Source: an uncultured Clostridia bacterium
GTDB lineage: Bacteria > Bacillota > Clostridia > Oscillospirales > Acutalibacteraceae
DNA: 35,613 bases
Assembly: GCA_904399395.1 (NCBI GenBank)
Contig: CAJFPJ010000074.1
Coordinates: 1 to 35,613 of the forward strand
Direction: 5' to 3'
Shown here: in pieces, positions 1-7,296 of the stretch
How positions within the stretch are numbered: position 1 is the first letter of the stretch
Layout: the number at the start of each line of letters is the position of its first letter
The notes under the pieces: model-generated
The model's database searches: none
The model's input: only the letters and a program-made list of their open reading frames with translations
What the model was told of the DNA's origin: nothing
Position numbers and translations under genes: made by a program

Positions 1-84
1 AACCATACAAGACGGTCCTCGTATGTAACCAAATAAACACCACATCTTGGCATCTATTTAGCTGTTACTAGTATCGCAAGCATA

Positions 85-123
85 GCCTTTGGATATCCAA
101 AGGCATCTTGGGGAGCTCCCCAA
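85..123. repeat. Two adjacent perfect palindromes
   Basis: A 20-bp perfect palindrome (GCCTTTGGATATCCAAAGGC, 85-104) is followed three bases later by a 16-bp perfect palindrome (TTGGGGAGCTCCCCAA, 108-123). Neither has a loop beyond its central bases and neither is followed by a T-run, so they do not look like simple intrinsic terminators. They could be operators, cruciform-forming sites or leader hairpins for what follows. The function is unknown. Confidence 0.6.
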
Positions 124-168
124 TCCTCCGCTGGCCCTACCGGCTGACTATATCTAACAAATTAAGAG

Positions 169-393
169 GTGATCATACTGAACGAAACACAATATGCCGC
201 TTTTGCGGCATGGTCAAGGCATACCGGGAGCTCGCCGTATTCTATTGCCGATCCCGGCATTCAGGTCCTGCGCCCTTTGCAGTGGACTGCTCGAAGCTGC
301 GCCGGCGTGCCCTTTTTCAATATACGCTCCCCAGCTAGAACTCTGGAACAGAAAAAACCGAAAAAGATAAAAAAACGAAGCATTAGCCCATGA
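169..393 (+). CDS. Doubtful small ORF, hypothetical peptide
   Basis: This frame encodes about 74 residues from a GTG start, or about 71 if a CTG at 178 is used. The ribosome-site-like GAGGTGAT overlaps the GTG, so it is correctly spaced only for the rare CTG; this weakens the call. The peptide has a mixed N-terminal half with aromatic residues and one cysteine, and ends in a lysine/arginine-rich tail. I recognise no family. Its stop codon overlaps the ATG of the next small ORF (ATGA at 390-393). It lies upstream of the BtrH-N-like gene at 752, so a small-peptide role is conceivable, but a gene remnant or chance ORF is as likely. Confidence 0.25.
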   Translation: MIILNETQYAAFAAWSRHTGSSPYSIADPGIQVLRPLQWTARSCAGVPFFNIRSPARTLEQKKPKKIKKRSISP

Positions 394-494
394 AAAGGAG
401 GAACCGCATCATCCTCCCTTCACCTGCAGAAAGGAAGAAAAGCAGCGTATCTGTAAATTATAGAACGGATAGCAGAAGAAAAAACACACCATAG
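390..494 (+). CDS. Doubtful 34-aa basic micro-ORF
   Basis: The frame opens with ATG at 390, overlapping the stop of the preceding small ORF by four bases (ATGA), and ends at TAG 492-494. About a third of its 34 residues are Lys or Arg. A GGAGG lies just inside the coding start rather than in front of it, so initiation would depend on coupling to the upstream frame. No family is recognised. It is listed because the same ATGA-coupled arrangement, with a product also beginning MKRR, recurs at 8674-8828. Confidence 0.15.
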   Translation: MKRRNRIILPSPAERKKSSVSVNYRTDSRRKNTP

Positions 495-751
495 TAGGAA
501 ATGCAAATGATGTATACAAGCAAACCAGTTATCCTTCGGAAGAACAGATTGACAAACAGATGTGTATAGGATATTTTGAATAGGGTAAAAAGAGTAAACA
601 GTAGAATCTAACACTTTTTCTACAGTTCGTATTATATTAAAATATATTTGACTCTACAGCCCGCCAGAAAATCCACAATAAAGTGAATTTGTTACTGAAA
701 AATCAGCACTAGGACGTATTCAAGCAACTACCGCATGAAATGGTGATCTGA

Positions 752-1807
752 ATGAAAATTATTTTACCTCTTCCCAAACCGATTATAACCGGTTTTCCGT
801 CAACAAGTACGGCACTATCTATTTTACAGCAGCACAAGGAAACTCTTCCATGGATATTTAATAATTATATTCAAGTATTTAGCGCAAGTCCTGAAACAAA
901 CGTTGACTTTTTCGATATCAATATCGATAATTGCCCATTTCTTATTACGAGTGTGTTAGACAAGCAATTTATCCAAGAATGTGGAACGATTCTGGATTTT
1001 ATTATAACAGCCCTTAGATGTGGCTATTATGTAACATGTATGGTAAACACCGAAAAGCTGTCTGCGTATACGTCGCACATGGGATATCATGATCCTCTAT
1101 TTTATGGCTACGATGACGACAAAAAAGAATTTTATTTCGCAGAATATATCCATAATGGAGCATATGGAAAAGCATGCTGCACATTTGATGAATTCAACGA
1201 TGCAGTTCTTCTTCCGGAATTGGATTCTGTGGATCAGGACTTTCTGACGGAATACGAAACAGTCAAACTCATAAAATATGACGGTTCATGGTTTCAATAC
1301 AAGATTAAGCTAGATGACGAATACAGGAAACGATTTGATTTTTTACCACAACGAGTAAAGCAATCGTTTGAAGACTATATATTCGGAAGAATAACAACGA
1401 ATTGGTTTACCCGGATCCCCTATCTAAATGATAGAGAAAAAGATTGCCACTATTTTGGTATGGATTGTTACGATTTGCTGCGTTTGCAGCTCAATGAAAA
1501 TTGGGAGATCGGATACATGCCTTCGGGAATGAGACAATCCTACTATGTTATGTATACACATAAAATGATGCAGCAATACCGAATACAATATATGCAGCAA
1601 AATGGCTATTTGCAGAACGGAAAGAAACATTTGGAAATTTGGGAGGAACTTACGAAACGAATGCATCAAATTTTGCTATGTGTATTAAAAGAAAACAGTA
1701 AAGGCCAATTTCACACGCCCAGAAAAAGAGAATTACTTTTATATATAGATCAGCTGAAAGAAAAAGAAACGGATGCTATTAGGAAATTTCTTAAAGATAT
1801 GGTATAG
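752..1807 (+). CDS. BtrH N-terminal-like (C39-like fold) protein, paralogue 1
   Basis: The product is 351 aa and soluble, with no signal peptide. The central motif GYH...FYGYDDDKKEFYFAEY (residues about 111-132) matches the His/YGYD signature of BtrH N-terminal and related C39-like cysteine-peptidase folds, some of which move acyl or peptidyl groups off carrier proteins. The N-terminal Cys expected in active members is not visible, so this copy may be inactive or have another role. A second conserved block near residues 235-240 reads YFGMDCY. The protein is paralogous to the gene at 7297: similar length, the same order of motifs, and a shared WF...(Y/F)G(L/M)DC segment. The start follows a weak GGTGAT site. 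The gene is clearly AT-richer than its surroundings (many Ile, Asn, Lys and Tyr), which suggests transfer. The family link rests on motif recall and is not certain. Confidence 0.7.
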   Translation: MKIILPLPKPIITGFPSTSTALSILQQHKETLPWIFNNYIQVFSASPETNVDFFDINIDNCPFLITSVLDKQFIQECGTILDFIITALRCGYYVTCMVNTEKLSAYTSHMGYHDPLFYGYDDDKKEFYFAEYIHNGAYGKACCTFDEFNDAVLLPELDSVDQDFLTEYETVKLIKYDGSWFQYKIKLDDEYRKRFDFLPQRVKQSFEDYIFGRITTNWFTRIPYLNDREKDCHYFGMDCYDLLRLQLNENWEIGYMPSGMRQSYYVMYTHKMMQQYRIQYMQQNGYLQNGKKHLEIWEELTKRMHQILLCVLKENSKGQFHTPRKRELLLYIDQLKEKETDAIRKFLKDMV

Positions 1808-1882
1808 AAACGGAACTATACGGCTCCTGAATTCGGGCAAGAAGTATGAAACCCTTTTCTGCCACTCTCCAATGATCTATAG

Positions 1883-1929
1883 AAAGCGGGGCTTCCGGCT
1901 GAAGTTTTAGCCGGGAGTCCCGCTTTTTT
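1883..1929 (+). terminator. Intrinsic terminator
   Basis: A long hairpin pairs AAAGCGGG and CCGGCT with AGCCGG and CCCGCTTT, with a few internal mismatches, and is followed by a T-run. It ends the transcript of the 351-aa gene. Read in the other direction it faces the converging membrane-protein operon. Confidence 0.85.
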
Positions 1930-1988
1930 GTTTTCTCCTTCTTTTTGTTGGTGCCTATTGGAGCCCGAAAGGCATTGGGTAGAATTCT

Positions 1989-2429
1989 TTATTCCTCATA
2001 CTGAAAGAACAGAATTCCAAACAGCAGGCCGGCCATCGCCAGAGCACAGCCAAGGCTAGCATAAAATATTGCAATAAACACATCCGGCACCAATCCAGAA
2101 GAGCGAAGCCAGATTCCTCCGCCCATCATAACCGCCATAATGAGGTAAGCTTTTAAATCAAAGAAATGCCATATCGGTCTGGATTCTTCCTCGTAGCCCC
2201 GGATCCGTTTGGCATGCTTCCTGCTCATCTTAAAGAACATCATGCCAAACGGGCAGAAAACAAGCAGAGAAAACAAAATATGGAGGGTCGTAATCGACGG
2301 TAGCTTCAGATAAGCGAGCCACCCCAACCTAGCCACATTAATCCCGGCTGCGAGCCACACACAGCCGGCAACAGCCAGGAGAGTGCGCTTTTTCACATGG
2401 AAAAGAGAACTCTTGTTCAATGGGCGCAC
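1989..2429 (-). CDS. Four-helix membrane protein of unknown function
   Basis: The product is 146 aa with about four hydrophobic segments (residues about 17-34, 46-66, 92-107 and 118-140), separated by a basic loop (MSRKHAKRIRG). There is no signal peptide cleavage site or catalytic motif. Its start overlaps the end of the upstream DUF2871 gene by 13 bases, so the two are co-transcribed and probably translationally coupled. The pattern near the N-terminus (KRTLLAVAGCVWLAAGINV) looks like a conserved small family seen beside other Firmicute membrane genes, but I cannot name it. No function can be assigned. Confidence 0.75.
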   Translation of the reverse strand: MRPLNKSSLFHVKKRTLLAVAGCVWLAAGINVARLGWLAYLKLPSITTLHILFSLLVFCPFGMMFFKMSRKHAKRIRGYEEESRPIWHFFDLKAYLIMAVMMGGGIWLRSSGLVPDVFIAIFYASLGCALAMAGLLFGILFFQYEE

Positions 2430-2845
2430 TCTCCGTTCTTCGCTATCTTTTTTAAGGTAACCAGAAGCAGAATAATTCCTACGCCTACCAGAATATGTCC
2501 GATGCCCGCAAAACCGGAAATAGCGGCAGAAAAGCCGGTGGATACAGGCAGGCTCAGCACTTGAAGTATGCCGCGCACCAACAACATACCAGCCGTCAGC
2601 GGAACACCAATGTTATACGTCCAGAAGAATGCGCGGAAGGTTTTAAATTTCATCAGGTCGTTATGGGCCGCAAACAGCGCCACTATCAGGAACACCAGCA
2701 TGCCTAAAAGGAATAGATGGGCGTGAACTTTTCCAAGAGCCGTCACACCGGTAAAATTATTGAATTTTGTGAATTCACGGTAAAATACACCGCCTGCCAT
2801 AGCAGCAATAGCATAAATAAGCGATATGTTTATAAACTTTTTCAT
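2417..2845 (-). CDS. DUF2871 family membrane protein
   Basis: The 142-aa product has four predicted membrane segments and the conserved N-terminal features of DUF2871: FYREFTKFN followed by G-x-T-x-LGK-VHAHLFLLGM. The His-x-His pair lies within or next to a helix and could bind a metal or heme; this is inference only. The start follows a well-spaced AAGGAG. The gene is the first of a two-gene operon with the four-helix protein at 1989-2429, and sits behind a long leader with a good promoter at 3049-3077. The cellular role of DUF2871 is not established to my knowledge. Confidence 0.85.
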   Translation of the reverse strand: MKKFINISLIYAIAAMAGGVFYREFTKFNNFTGVTALGKVHAHLFLLGMLVFLIVALFAAHNDLMKFKTFRAFFWTYNIGVPLTAGMLLVRGILQVLSLPVSTGFSAAISGFAGIGHILVGVGIILLLVTLKKIAKNGECAH

Positions 2846-2914
2846 CGCGATTACTCCTTTTCCTTTTTATAGTATGAAATTCGGTTCAGAACGGCTCTGG
2901 CATAAGGCCCCAAT

Positions 2915-2929
2915 CTGAGAAATTCTCAG
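2915..2929. promoter_or_regulatory. Palindrome in the DUF2871 leader
   Basis: CTGAGAAATTCTCAG is a perfect 7+1+7 palindrome lying about 70 bases upstream of the DUF2871 start, inside the inferred transcript leader. It could be an operator or a small leader hairpin. Confidence 0.4.
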
Positions 2930-2960
2930 TATTTTCTTTTCCACAGCACCTATTCGCCAC

Positions 2961-2976
2961 CAGAAAACGTTTTCTG
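2961..2976. promoter_or_regulatory. 16-bp perfect palindrome in the DUF2871 leader
   Basis: CAGAAAACGTTTTCTG is perfectly self-complementary, with flanking GCAG/GGTG on the minus strand. It lies about 75 bases downstream of the inferred transcription start. The central ACGT core suggests a protein-binding site, but no regulator is identified. Confidence 0.4.
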
Positions 2977-3048
2977 CTGCGTCTTCCCGCAAATCTGTAA
3001 AACATAACCGTACGATTCATGCCCCATTTCTCTATGGGAGTGTTATCT

Positions 3049-3077
3049 ATTATATCGTGAGTTTACAATTCTTTCAA
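3049..3077 (-). promoter_or_regulatory. Sigma-A-type promoter for the DUF2871 operon
   Basis: On the minus strand, TTGAAA (3072-3077) and TATAAT (3049-3054) are separated by exactly 17 bases. The implied start near 3042 gives a leader of about 195 nt, which is long for such a small operon. Confidence 0.65.
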
Positions 3078-3205
3078 CAGATGAATCCCCGCCAGTATAT
3101 TGGATTCTGGTAAATGCCCGGGCCGCTCTCAAGCCTTATCTCCCCTATGCAACTTTTCTTCCTACCTTATATCCGAGGATCATTTCTAAGATAGCTCCAA
3201 ATACT

Positions 3206-3240
3206 AAAAGGGCGGCAGTTTTTCCTGCCGCCCTTTTGGT
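3206..3240. terminator. Terminator-like hairpin between the two minus-strand operons
   Basis: A 13-bp perfect stem (AAAAGGGCGGCAG paired with CTGCCGCCCTTTT) has a 6-base loop and A/T-rich ends on both sides, so it could work in both directions. It lies just downstream of the cytidylate-kinase-like gene and would end the MATE operon transcript. Confidence 0.85.
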
Positions 3241-3340
3241 CCGTTCCATATTTTCTTTACAACCATACCGGTCTATGATACTTTCGCATCTGAAAATTCC
3301 CGATTTTAATCTATTGGCATAGCTGCACCACATGCACCTG

Positions 3341-3943
3341 TCAAACAAGGAGTTTTGCAACCGCGGGCACAATCTCTTTAATCACCGTCCTGCTGGTATT
3401 GATACAAAGGTCAAAATTCAATTTGTCTCCCCAGGAATGCCCGGTATAAAGTTCATAATACTTGGCACGTTTCTTATCCATACCGGAAATTTTCTGTTTC
3501 AGTTCCCTATCCGTTAAGTTCTCATGCTCCGGTCCCTTTTCCCGGCAGCGTTTGATTTTGCTATCTATATCTGCATAGACAAAAATACGGAAGGGCTTAT
3601 ACTCCTTCAAAATGTAATCCGCACAACGGCCCACAATAACACAGTCCGACTTGAGAGCCATTTCTGTAATAATACGCGCCTGCTCCTGATAAATGGCCAT
3701 CGTCTGTTCAAAAGCCGGGTTGGATAAAGGATAAAAGCTCTGACCGATATGAATGGGAAAGGAAAACGACGGCCGATGTTCCACAATCGACTGGATATAC
3801 TGCTCAGACAAAGACGTTCTTTTAGAAATCTCACGGATGATTTCCTGATCGTAATAAGCAAAATGCAGTTCTTCTGATAAGCGGCGGCCAAATTCCCGGC
3901 CTCCGCTTCCAAATTCCCGGCCAACGGTAATGATTTTGTTCAT
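3341..3943 (-). CDS. Cytidylate kinase-like family protein
   Basis: The 200-aa product begins with the family's modified phosphate-binding loop, ITVGREFGSGGREFGRRLSEEL (residues about 4-25), followed by a YYDQEIIREISKRT segment. A later VIVGRCADYIL stretch and an R-CREKGPEHEN region fit the nucleoside-monophosphate-kinase fold. Members of this group (Cytidylate_kin2) are related to Cmk, but their true substrate is mostly unknown, and this organism would be expected to have a separate cmk. The start codon overlaps the stop of the MATE gene by four bases, so the two are coupled. Pairing with an efflux pump is common in Clostridia, but the reason is unclear. Confidence 0.9.
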   Translation of the reverse strand: MNKIITVGREFGSGGREFGRRLSEELHFAYYDQEIIREISKRTSLSEQYIQSIVEHRPSFSFPIHIGQSFYPLSNPAFEQTMAIYQEQARIITEMALKSDCVIVGRCADYILKEYKPFRIFVYADIDSKIKRCREKGPEHENLTDRELKQKISGMDKKRAKYYELYTGHSWGDKLNFDLCINTSRTVIKEIVPAVAKLLV

Positions 3944-5283
3944 ATTGCACTTCTCCCTTCATTTTTTAACTCTTTTGTATACTTTACCATCTCATATACC
4001 ACATAGATGGCCACAAGCAGTTCCGTAATCGGCATAGCAAACCAGATAGAATCCGCCCCCAGGGTTGCCGGCAGCACATAAATCAAAATTCCACTGATAA
4101 TAAAACCTCTGGATACAGATACGATAAACGCCGCCTTCGGCTTCATCAAAGCCTGGAAATAATAGGTAGAAAAAATATTTAAAGGCAACAAAATAAATGA
4201 GATGCCATAGCAGCGCAGGATCCCCGGAGCAATTTGTAAAACCTCCGGCGTAGGGGTCATAAAAATGCGAATAAATAGGTTGGGAACTGCTAAACTCAGT
4301 GCAGTCCACAAAATACTGAAGAACGCCGTTGTGCCCAAGGCATATTGTAATGTCTGGCGAATACGCTCCCCTTTGCCGGCGCCGAAATTCGTGGAAATAA
4401 TGGGTTGAGACGCCTGCCCCACGCTGTAGGCACAACACTGGGCAAAGGTGCTGATATTCACAATAACACCGTATACGGCCAGTGCGTTGGTACCCAAATA
4501 ATGCATAATCTGGCGGTTGAACAAAATGGTAAGAATGCCCATCGCCACATCAATGAAAAAGGTAGAGAATCCTGTTATAGAGATTTCCCTTAACTTTTTG
4601 AACAGCCGGGTAGGTTTAACCAACCTTAGGGTATTTCTCTTCATAAAGAAGTGGGCCAGCATACATGTGAAAGTGATGGCAGAACCTATGGCAGTGGCCA
4701 GTCCTGCACCGTAAGCCCCCATATCACAGGTGAAGACAAAGAGATAATCTCCAAATACGTTAAAGATACCGCCTGCCAATACGGCTCCTGTGGCTAGCGC
4801 CGGGTTTTTGTCATTTCGTAGATACGCCGCCAGCATCTGATTGAACAAAAAAAGCGGAATTGCATATTTAATGGGTTTCACATATTCCCTTGCCAATGAA
4901 AGCGTATTGTCCTGCGCGCCAAACAGCAATAAAAGTTCCCGATCCCATACGATCACAATCAGCCAAATCACAGCGGCAAGAATACCGGATCCAATCACCG
5001 AAGCTGTAAAGTATTCGTTCGATCGCTTTTCCTGGCCTTCCGATTTTCCTCGTATGGTACTAAAAAGGACCGAACCTCCAATTCCCATCAGGAGCCCAAA
5101 ACTGTAGATAATATTCCACACAGGCGCCACTACCGCCAGAGCAGCCGAGCCCTCCGGTCCATGATATTGGCCCACCATGGCCATATCCACAATAGAATAA
5201 ATAGACGTAATCAGAGCGCTGCCAAATGCGGCGGCCAAGTATCTGAAATAGATGGTTTTAATTTTACCGTTTAGGAAATCCAT
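3940..5283 (-). CDS. MATE family efflux transporter
   Basis: The product is 447 aa, the normal MATE length, with about twelve hydrophobic segments in two repeats. The N-terminal half carries the typical IYSIVDMAMVGQYHGPEGSAA region, and a matching VIVNISTFAQCCAYSVGQASQPIIS lies in the second half. MATE proteins use a Na+ or H+ gradient to export cationic drugs, dyes or metabolites; the substrate here cannot be told. The ATG at 5283 follows AAAGGAGG at a slightly long spacing of about 12 bases. The gene sits behind a strong promoter (5403-5431) and a terminator-like hairpin in the leader (5311-5358), and is coupled to the kinase-like gene at 3341-3943. Confidence 0.93.
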   Translation of the reverse strand: MDFLNGKIKTIYFRYLAAAFGSALITSIYSIVDMAMVGQYHGPEGSAALAVVAPVWNIIYSFGLLMGIGGSVLFSTIRGKSEGQEKRSNEYFTASVIGSGILAAVIWLIVIVWDRELLLLFGAQDNTLSLAREYVKPIKYAIPLFLFNQMLAAYLRNDKNPALATGAVLAGGIFNVFGDYLFVFTCDMGAYGAGLATAIGSAITFTCMLAHFFMKRNTLRLVKPTRLFKKLREISITGFSTFFIDVAMGILTILFNRQIMHYLGTNALAVYGVIVNISTFAQCCAYSVGQASQPIISTNFGAGKGERIRQTLQYALGTTAFFSILWTALSLAVPNLFIRIFMTPTPEVLQIAPGILRCYGISFILLPLNIFSTYYFQALMKPKAAFIVSVSRGFIISGILIYVLPATLGADSIWFAMPITELLVAIYVVYEMVKYTKELKNEGRSAI

Positions 5284-5310
5284 TCGTTAATGCATCCTCC
5301 TTTCAAACAG

Positions 5311-5358
5311 AAAAAGAGCCGGATAAGGACAGACATTTCAGTCCGTGCCTTATCCGGC
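5311..5358 (-). terminator. Attenuator-like terminator in the MATE leader
   Basis: On the minus strand, GCCGGATAAGG (5348-5358) pairs perfectly with CCTTATCCGGC (5318-5328), followed at once by TCTTTTTCTG. The hairpin lies between the promoter and the MATE start codon, so read-through must be controlled or partial. Confidence 0.75.
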
Positions 5359-5402
5359 CCATCATTTCTAACGAATGATTTGCCCTCCGAGCAAGCAGTT
5401 GC

Positions 5403-5431
5403 ATTGTAACACATCTTTTGCCCCATGTCAA
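5403..5431 (-). promoter_or_regulatory. Consensus promoter for the MATE operon
   Basis: On the minus strand, a perfect TTGACA (5426-5431) lies 17 bases from TACAAT (5403-5408). The implied start is near 5396, giving a leader of about 110 nt. The leader holds an ATCATT/AATGAT hairpin (about 5362-5380) followed by the terminator-like stem. Confidence 0.8.
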
Positions 5432-5562
5432 AATATACATGCAGCGCCCATATATGGTCCGTGGACTTGAGGGACAACCAAAACAGATTTACCTTTTCCA
5501 CGCGGATTCCGGCCCATGTTCACAGGACCCTTGTTCCGGCACCGAAAACGATTTTTCAGCTC

Positions 5563-5995
5563 TCAGACAACCAGCTTTTCAAATACGGATACTACATATT
5601 CCGCTATTTTGCAGTCCTGTTCCTCTGTTCCACCGCCAACGCCAATTCCGCCGGCAATCTTTCCAATTTACAAGCAGAAGATACCCGCCAGCTACAAGGG
5701 TAATTCTTGGATCGTTTGTCTGGATCCCCATCAGAGAAGCCACCTCTGCTGCTGCGGCAACATCTTTTGTTTTGCATTGTGTAATAGCAGCCGTATATGC
5801 TTTTCCTGGAACAAGGGTAATGCTCAACACCAATGCCTGACCATATCTGCGATATACTACTCTCGGCAGACCATTTTCATCGCTAATCATAAAATTTGTA
5901 TCCCGCATGAGAAGCTTTGAAAGATGCCATATGCCATGGCCTTTTCGGCTCTTTCCATCCGCCAATAATTTCGCAGCAATTTCCCAAAACCGCAT
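5563..5995 (-). pseudogene. GlcG/HbpS-family (DUF336) pseudogene, two frame breaks
   Basis: Fragments of one GlcG/HbpS-like protein occur in different minus-strand frames. ERAEKAMAYGI is in one frame. DENGLPRV...LSITLVPGKAYTAAI...GIQTNDPRITLVAGG is in the next. After a break near 5660 (GTAAATTGG, where one T appears extra) the family's glycine-rich end KIAGGIGVGGGTEEQDCKIA continues to a TGA at 5563-5565. The two breaks in a short gene argue for a true pseudogene rather than a single sequencing error. Intact relatives are about 130-140 aa and bind heme or act near glycolate metabolism; the exact role is often unknown. No clear start or ribosome site remains. Confidence 0.8.
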
Positions 5996-6084
5996 TGCAC
6001 AGCCATTTCTAAACGGCAGGCAGTGCGGTTTTTGTATAGGTCCCGTTCCTCGACCGCTTTCAAATGGATATTTTTTCCATATGA

Positions 6085-6189
6085 ACGCCAGGGGAAGAGG
6101 TCGGTAAGAAGCTAACCCTGGAAGAACTTCCCAAAGAAAAGCCAGAAAGCATTTCGGATTATGTGCGGTATATGCAATCTCAGGGATAA
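6085..6189 (+). pseudogene. Coding-like fragment without a start
   Basis: After a TGA, an open frame of 34 codons ends at TAA 6187-6189. The peptide has a natural-looking charged composition, including GEEVGKKLTLEELPKEKPES and a terminal SDYVRYMQSQG. There is no start codon or ribosome site. It looks like the tail of a decayed gene, but I do not recognise the family. Confidence 0.35.
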
Positions 6190-6324
6190 AAGAAATTTGA
6201 AATCTATTTATATCATATTTTGTCGAAAAAATCGACTAAATTTACTAAATATAGGTGTTTTTCTCTTCTGACTGTAGTATTATATTGGAGAATTATACTA
6301 TATGCTACGGCAAGGAGGATTTTT

Positions 6325-6897
6325 ATGAAAAAGCTTTTCGCATTACTTCTGGCATGCATTACTGCCCTGACGGTTGTGGGATGCAGCACAGATTCCGGGG
6401 AGAGTTCCAAGGTATATGCAGATATTCCAGAGATCTCCCAGACCAGTTCGTATGAAAGCAACGTCTCTTCAGATCCGGAACTTTCTGAACCTTCTTCAGA
6501 AAGCGATCTCTCTGAGGTATCGTCCGAGGCTGCAGAAACAAAAGCCCCTTCTTCAGCGGCATCCAAGCCGGCATCCTCTGTTTCTTCTGCGTCTAAGACA
6601 GAGGCACCTGTCAAAGAAAACCAAAGTCGGGTATCCTCATCCAAGGCGCCGGTGGTTTCTTCTAAACCTCAGGCTGCGGCTCCTTCCAAGCAGGAGACGG
6701 TGTCAAAGAAACCGGCTGCAGACTCCAAGGCGCCTCTTCAGGGGGAACCCCAGGGCCAGAATGTATGGATCGCCAGCAGTGGGAGGGGGACGAAATACCA
6801 TAGTGACCCCGATTGCAGCAACATGAAGGATCCTATTAAAATCAGCCTGAGCAAGGCAAAAGCCCAGGGCTATACAGCCTGTAAAAAGTGCTATTAA
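6325..6897 (+). CDS. Serine-rich lipoprotein with C-terminal His/Cys motif
   Basis: The product is 190 aa. It has a lipoprotein signal (MKKLFALLLACITALTVVGC) with a lipobox TVVG before Cys20, so it is probably anchored to the outer face of the membrane. Residues about 22-145 form a low-complexity linker rich in Ser, Pro, Ala, Lys and Glu, suited to spanning the wall. The last about 45 residues form a compact module: VWIASSGRGTKYH, then DPDCSNM, then a basic stretch and GYTACKKCY. The one His and three Cys suggest a small zinc-binding domain of the kind often found at the end of nuclease-associated or stand-alone surface proteins. The ATG follows an ideal AAGGAGGAT. No partner gene is adjacent; the function is unknown. 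Confidence 0.85.
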   Translation: MKKLFALLLACITALTVVGCSTDSGESSKVYADIPEISQTSSYESNVSSDPELSEPSSESDLSEVSSEAAETKAPSSAASKPASSVSSASKTEAPVKENQSRVSSSKAPVVSSKPQAAAPSKQETVSKKPAADSKAPLQGEPQGQNVWIASSGRGTKYHSDPDCSNMKDPIKISLSKAKAQGYTACKKCY

Positions 6898-7205
6898 TGC
6901 CATTCTTTTGCATTGTCAGGCCCGAGAAGAGCCCCGCAGATTGTGGAAGGAAAAGGATCTGCAAGCCATAGCGGCCTACTCAGCCAATAGGAAAAACGAT
7001 TGCAAGCTCATATCGAAATGAAGCTCAAAACGAGCTATCCGCATCCCGACAAAGGGCCACGTGCACCTTCTGAGTGGGCTTTTCAGGTGCAATAGAAAGC
7101 AGACGAGCTCAAAGTTCCCCCTCCGCTTATAGCTGAAGAAACGCTCGGAATATTCCGGAAATTTTTATTTCACACAGAATCTTATTTATTAAATATTGAT
7201 TTTTA

Positions 7206-7234
7206 TTTACTTTCACTATAAAATCCGCTATGAT
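7206..7234 (+). promoter_or_regulatory. Likely promoter for the gene at 7297
   Basis: TTTACT (7206-7211) and TATGAT (7229-7234) are 17 bases apart in a markedly AT-rich stretch just upstream of the 349-aa gene. In the rest of the 6898-7296 gap I see no gene. Confidence 0.5.
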
Positions 7235-7296
7235 AGTCTCAGGCCATACAGCTGTCGCATAAAAAGAGAGCGGAATTTAATAAATGGGAGATTCAC

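Noticed and set aside
194-211. Hairpin ATGCCGC-TTTT-GCGGCAT inside the first small ORF
   Set aside because: It has no T-run after it, so it is not a terminator; it may be chance or a leader stem, and no more can be said.
3145-3372. 75-aa minus-strand ORF
   Set aside because: It runs straight through a 13-bp terminator stem and overlaps the end of the kinase-like gene; it has no family signal.
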